Position numbers and translations under genes: made by a program. From JAKFYM01 sp964416595 (lineage in GTDB: Bacteria; Bdellovibrionota; UBA1018; CAIPTA01): DNA of 64,000 nucleotides. A model generated the notes under the pieces. That model was given only the letters and a program-made list of their open reading frames with translations. It did not search any database and was not told the origin of the DNA. This document shows positions 60,450-64,000 of this stretch, one piece after another (position 1 is the stretch's first letter; each line of letters starts with the position of its first letter). Where the stretch lies: contig CAYQES010000003.1 in the NCBI GenBank assembly GCA_964416595.1, positions 102,130 through 166,129 of the forward strand. Reading direction: 5' to 3'.

Positions 60450-61307
60450 ATTTTCCAGGAAGATCTAGGCATCGTTCTCCGCAGCCAAGCTTTTAAGGAG
60501 CGGGACCGCCTCGTAACCTTCCTCACGGAAAAACACGGTCGCCTAACCGGCATCGCCCGGGGCGCCATCCACTCGAAACGCTTCGGCGGCACCCTCGATC
60601 TTTTTGCCTGCAGCCATTTTCGTTACAAAGAGAGCCAGGGTGAACTTGTATGGATAGAAGAAGCCAACCTCAAGCGGGATTTTTTAAAGATCCGGGAAAA
60701 ACTCGAAAATATTTCTGCGGCCGGTTATTTCGCTGATTTGATCTTAAGACTCACAGAAGAAAAACATAGTGTGCGGGAAGTTTTTTTACTCCTCGCCCAC
60801 TATCTTTATTTGCTGGAAGAACAAACGGCCACCTTCGAAATCGTGCGTTCCTTTGAGATCAAATTACTAGAACGATTAGGCTGGGCTCCAGTTTTGGAAG
60901 AGTGCGTACTCTGCGAGACACCTTTTTTTGGGGAAGAGCGGAACCCGGAAGATTCTTTTGTTTCTCTCGCAGTGGAAAAGGGTGGTTTCCTTTGTCATGA
61001 TTGCTCTTCCCCCTCGAACCGCCACATTCCTTTGGCTTCTTTGCTTTGGATGATCCAAGCCCGGGAAACTTTGATCCAACACACAGCGAGTTTACGCTTT
61101 CCTTTGGAACCCATGAACGAAGCGGCTATGGCGCTCCAACATTTTTTGCGTTGGCATTGCCCAGGTTTAGGCAATTACCAATTCCGCTCCCACACGATGC
61201 TGGAGAATTTTTTGCTGGAAGCGAGAAATGCGGAGCCGTCCTTGCCACCGGTTGAAAGCGTGCTGAATCCTGGGATTTCAGAGCAGGAAAATCCTATTTC
61301 GAGATAG
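60450..61307 (+). CDS. recO: DNA repair protein RecO (probable ATT start)
   Basis: RecO loads RecA onto SSB-coated single strands in the RecFOR pathway. From ATT 60450 the protein has 285 residues: N-terminal OB fold ('EDLGIVLRSQAFKERDRL', 'FLTEKHGRLTGIARGA') and a helical C-terminal domain with a zinc site ('CVLCETPF', 'FLCHDCSS'). No ATG, GTG or TTG exists in frame between the stop at 60429 and TTG 60738, yet the OB fold is encoded there, beginning just after the ATT. GGGGG lies 4 bases before it. If only TTG 60738 were used, a third of the protein would be lost. It follows pfkB by 10 bases. Confidence 0.85.
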   Translation: MFQEDLGIVLRSQAFKERDRLVTFLTEKHGRLTGIARGAIHSKRFGGTLDLFACSHFRYKESQGELVWIEEANLKRDFLKIREKLENISAAGYFADLILRLTEEKHSVREVFLLLAHYLYLLEEQTATFEIVRSFEIKLLERLGWAPVLEECVLCETPFFGEERNPEDSFVSLAVEKGGFLCHDCSSPSNRHIPLASLLWMIQARETLIQHTASLRFPLEPMNEAAMALQHFLRWHCPGLGNYQFRSHTMLENFLLEARNAEPSLPPVESVLNPGISEQENPISR

Positions 61308-61443
61308 GTTTACACGGAAGAATTTCCTTTCGTAAAAATCATAAAATTTATGCTCTCACAGCTCCTCTTTAGCGCAATTATTTTCAGTATTTAGGTACTA
61401 TTTTCTTCATCAATTTTTTCCTTAAAATTCCGATATATTCTCT

Positions 61444-64000
61444 ATGCTGTTGCGGTCTTTTTTTATTCTACTTTGCCTTTGGTTGGTGCTCACTCCGCAA
61501 TGGGCACAATCCGCTAGCGATCAAGAAACCTTAAAAACGGTCACCGATCGATATGGGCCTATCGTCGAGCGGTCCACGATCCCAGGCATCTACCAAGAAT
61601 TTGAAAGTACTTTTACGGGCCTCACGGAAGCCCAAGACGAATTATTTGGCAACTCAAGGCACAGCACAAATCAGCTTTTCATTATCGATAGCCCCGCAAG
61701 AAATGCATTTGTTATTACCGAGCAAACTCCAGGCATCAATCGCGTGCGCAATTTAGTTTTTGTGACTACGGGCATGATGGAAAAAATGTTCACCACCCAA
61801 GGTGCAAGAGCTCTTAATCAACAAACCTCACAAAAAGGAATGGTTCGGCTAGTGGGAGTGTTAGCCCACGAATTAGCCCATCCCCTAGAAGCCGCTGATT
61901 CCAATACGCTTGCTAAAAAAATACAAGAGAATGCGGCCAATGCCGCCTCCCAAGCCATGGAAGCTAGGGCTGATATACAAGGATCCATGATTGCTGAAAA
62001 GGCAGGCTGGCCTAGCGAATCTGTGTACGAGGGCCTAGAGCATTTATTTTCAGAGGATTCTACGGTTTTTACAAATGCAAACACCGCCCTTGGTTCCAGC
62101 CATCACGAAAACAACTTAAGACTCTCCCTACAAAGAATGTACCTTACGAACCACCGCTACCAGCAAGGCACCATCCAGGCCCGGAATCCTAAACCCATTA
62201 AGCCGGGATTTTTACGGGAACTGGCCAATATTGGTGAAAGTAAAAAATTCTGGAAATTTGAAGAGCCCAAATCTCTGGATGAAATTCTCAAACGACTAAA
62301 AAAACTAGAAGAACTAAAATACGGCCGTAACTTTAGGGTCGTGGAATTTAACCGCCTGCTGCTAGCTGCCGACCATTTGCTGCTAGAAAAAAAAGGTATT
62401 TATACTGAAGTCGACAAAGCGGCTTTTTATAAAATCATGGAATTTGTTAAATACATAGAATCGTCAGACGCAAAGTGGTACGCGCCCGACATTCTAACAA
62501 AAGATCAACTTGCGCCCTATTTGCAAGAAGGCTTAGCTCCTGCAAAATACCTAAACAATTCGGCCCACGGAGAAATTATAAATTCCATCCCGCTCTATAG
62601 TAGCACGGAATACAAAGACTGGCTGCGAGCAAATGGTTTTGAATCTGGTTTTGAATTTACAGCCGACTCTAGAAAACTTCTTTTGAAAATAGCTCCACCA
62701 AAAAATATTTTAGATTGGTTTAAACCGGAAATCCTCACCGAAATTGCAAAAGTAAGAAAAACACAGCCCAATTGGGGCCTACCAAGGTTTCTATTTGATA
62801 CCATGGAAGAGGCATTCCACGCTCCCACTCCCTTAGAGTGGCAAGTTCGTTTTTCTGATTTTCTCCATTCCGAAATAATGCCTACTTTATCATTAGAAGA
62901 AAAAATGGCGTTCTTTTCAGACGCCACAAACTACAAATCGGAAACCCACCTCTACCCCATCATTAATACTATTCCAGATCCAGGCCAAACCGAAAACCGC
63001 CATCCTGCGTATGCACAAAGAAAAAGAGGGATAATCTACCGGCGGCACGAACTATTTGGGGATCCGAGAAAAAAAGAATTACAAAATTTAGTCACCAAAC
63101 AAATGCAAAATATTTGGGACAATCTTGGCTACTACGCCACCATGGATCTGTTAATGAAAGATGGAAAGATGGATTGGGAGTTAGTGTTCCGAGTTCTTAA
63201 TATTCCTGCGAGCCAAGGATACTCTAAAATTCGATCCACTTTTAAAGCCTTCTCCAAAACACCTGAGTACGCCGAAATAATGGGAAAATGGGAAGGCAAT
63301 AATCGCAAAGCAAATGCAGGGGGCCGGCCATATAAATACGCCACACTTGATTGGTTCGATGACACGCTTTGGCCCTACGCCGCCGGGGACTTCAACGAAG
63401 AGTTAGCCAAAAAGAAAAAACTAAAACCGATTATCTCTAATTTGGTTGCCGGGATAATGGTTAATGACTCCAACGTAGGAAAACAAGTTCACGCCAACGC
63501 CTATCGAATACGATTTAAACAAGCCATAGCGAAAGTCAAAAAGCCTACCGCCGCGGCCATAATTACTATTCATACAAAAATTAAAGCAGAAATTGGAGAA
63601 CACCTGCACGGCGTTTTATTCAGTAACTTTTTATTGTTAGACGAAGTAAAAAAAATTGGCCTAAGCCTTGAAGAAGAAAAGGCCCTGCTCAAAAATTTAT
63701 TTTTTGATAGTGACCCACAAATAAGCTGGATCTTAGCCAAAGAAAACGATTTGAAAAAAGCTGTCGCCATCTTAAAAGAAAAATTGGGAATATCCGCCAC
63801 AGAACTATTAGACTTAGCGCGGGAAAAAAATCCAAAAAAAATTGCCCTAATACCCTTCATTGATATCACTGGTAAAATACGAACAGAATTGGTTTCTGAT
63901 CTTGAAGAAAGGATAGCAAAGCACATCACCATGGCTGGGAAGAGAAATGAACTTCTGCTCTTTTCCAGAAAGATCCTTAATCCCGATCCAGGGAAATACA
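61444..64000 (+). CDS. Large secreted M48-like metallopeptidase (partial, C-terminus outside window)
   Basis: At least 852 residues; the frame is open at the window end. Signal peptide of ~22 residues ('FFILLCLWLVLTPQWAQS'), then an M48-type catalytic domain: HELAH at 142-146 in 'GVLAHELAHPLEAADS', with the third-ligand motif EARAD at 173-177. Upstream, 'NLVFVTTGMMEKM' matches the strand before the active-site helix in M48. The remaining ~650 residues are unrecognised, mostly helical, Lys/Glu-rich. Typical soluble M48 peptidases are 250-500 residues, so the long tail is unusual. AT-rich relative to the pur region. The 136-bp gap after recO is AT-rich and probably contains its promoter. Confidence 0.75.
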   Translation, partial: MLLRSFFILLCLWLVLTPQWAQSASDQETLKTVTDRYGPIVERSTIPGIYQEFESTFTGLTEAQDELFGNSRHSTNQLFIIDSPARNAFVITEQTPGINRVRNLVFVTTGMMEKMFTTQGARALNQQTSQKGMVRLVGVLAHELAHPLEAADSNTLAKKIQENAANAASQAMEARADIQGSMIAEKAGWPSESVYEGLEHLFSEDSTVFTNANTALGSSHHENNLRLSLQRMYLTNHRYQQGTIQARNPKPIKPGFLRELANIGESKKFWKFEEPKSLDEILKRLKKLEELKYGRNFRVVEFNRLLLAADHLLLEKKGIYTEVDKAAFYKIMEFVKYIESSDAKWYAPDILTKDQLAPYLQEGLAPAKYLNNSAHGEIINSIPLYSSTEYKDWLRANGFESGFEFTADSRKLLLKIAPPKNILDWFKPEILTEIAKVRKTQPNWGLPRFLFDTMEEAFHAPTPLEWQVRFSDFLHSEIMPTLSLEEKMAFFSDATNYKSETHLYPIINTIPDPGQTENRHPAYAQRKRGIIYRRHELFGDPRKKELQNLVTKQMQNIWDNLGYYATMDLLMKDGKMDWELVFRVLNIPASQGYSKIRSTFKAFSKTPEYAEIMGKWEGNNRKANAGGRPYKYATLDWFDDTLWPYAAGDFNEELAKKKKLKPIISNLVAGIMVNDSNVGKQVHANAYRIRFKQAIAKVKKPTAAAIITIHTKIKAEIGEHLHGVLFSNFLLLDEVKKIGLSLEEEKALLKNLFFDSDPQISWILAKENDLKKAVAILKEKLGISATELLDLAREKNPKKIALIPFIDITGKIRTELVSDLEERIAKHITMAGKRNELLLFSRKILNPDPGKY

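Noticed and set aside
1..64000. CRISPR array, rRNA operon, tRNA genes or prophage
   Set aside because: No regularly spaced repeats, rRNA-like tracts, tRNA cloverleaf sequences or phage structural genes were noticed in any intergenic space; gaps are almost all under 230 bp.

Overview
The window reads as one chromosomal segment of a Gram-negative, dense, low-intergenic genome of about middling GC. Lipid A synthesis (lpxC), lipoprotein export (lolC/lolD), outer-membrane assembly (bamA), an AgmX/TonB-type gliding-motility-like cluster, a type III glutamine synthetase, many secreted peptidases and a characteristic HNH protein together suggest a Bdellovibrionota-like (or less likely myxobacterial) predatory or gliding bacterium. 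That placement is inference; no rRNA or tRNA gene was seen.

Layout. 1-6514 (minus): lysS, lolC, lolD, bamA in the order I know from deltaproteobacterial genomes, but split by a plus-strand HNH gene that contains a perfect 16-bp hairpin. 6639-9318 (minus): an Mrp ATPase fused to DUF971, then wecB. 9431-16267 (plus): five overlapping or closely spaced genes (outer-membrane barrel, NfrB-like processive glycosyltransferase, DUF2334 deacetylase-like protein, unknown secreted protein, GH113-like glycosidase), divergent from wecB; this looks like a complete ManNAc-type exopolysaccharide system. 16345-28232: anmK, lpxC, secreted HEATH-motif protein, ribF, CHASE2 histidine kinase, putative secreted cysteine peptidase, sigma-54 response regulator, glnN and a rhodanese. 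28641-36866 (minus): outer-membrane barrel, two TPR proteins, a CglF-like small protein and an FHA/TonB-like protein, resembling part of the Glt/Agl gliding machinery.

36915-43840 (minus): purM followed by a single ~1970-residue AddB-AddA fusion with two Fe-S nuclease domains. 44069-46956: CapA-like protein, a transglycosylase-like protein with an overlapping lipoprotein, and a BrnT/BrnA toxin-antitoxin pair with a palindromic operator. 46985-57727 (minus): purF-purE-purC-purD-purN-purSL-purQ-purH, overlapping throughout, giving with purM all of IMP synthesis except the PurB step (and PurK). 57925-64000 (plus): a matrixin-like lipoprotein, a 957-bp IS element inserted at its stop codon, a PfkB sugar kinase, recO, and a large secreted M48-like peptidase cut by the window edge.

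Cross-cutting signals: two near-identical sigma-54 promoter sequences lie immediately upstream of lpxC and of the matrixin gene, while a sigma-54 activator is encoded at 24170. Two recombination genes (addBA and recO) have no canonical start codon where homology requires one, and both have ATT at exactly the expected place.
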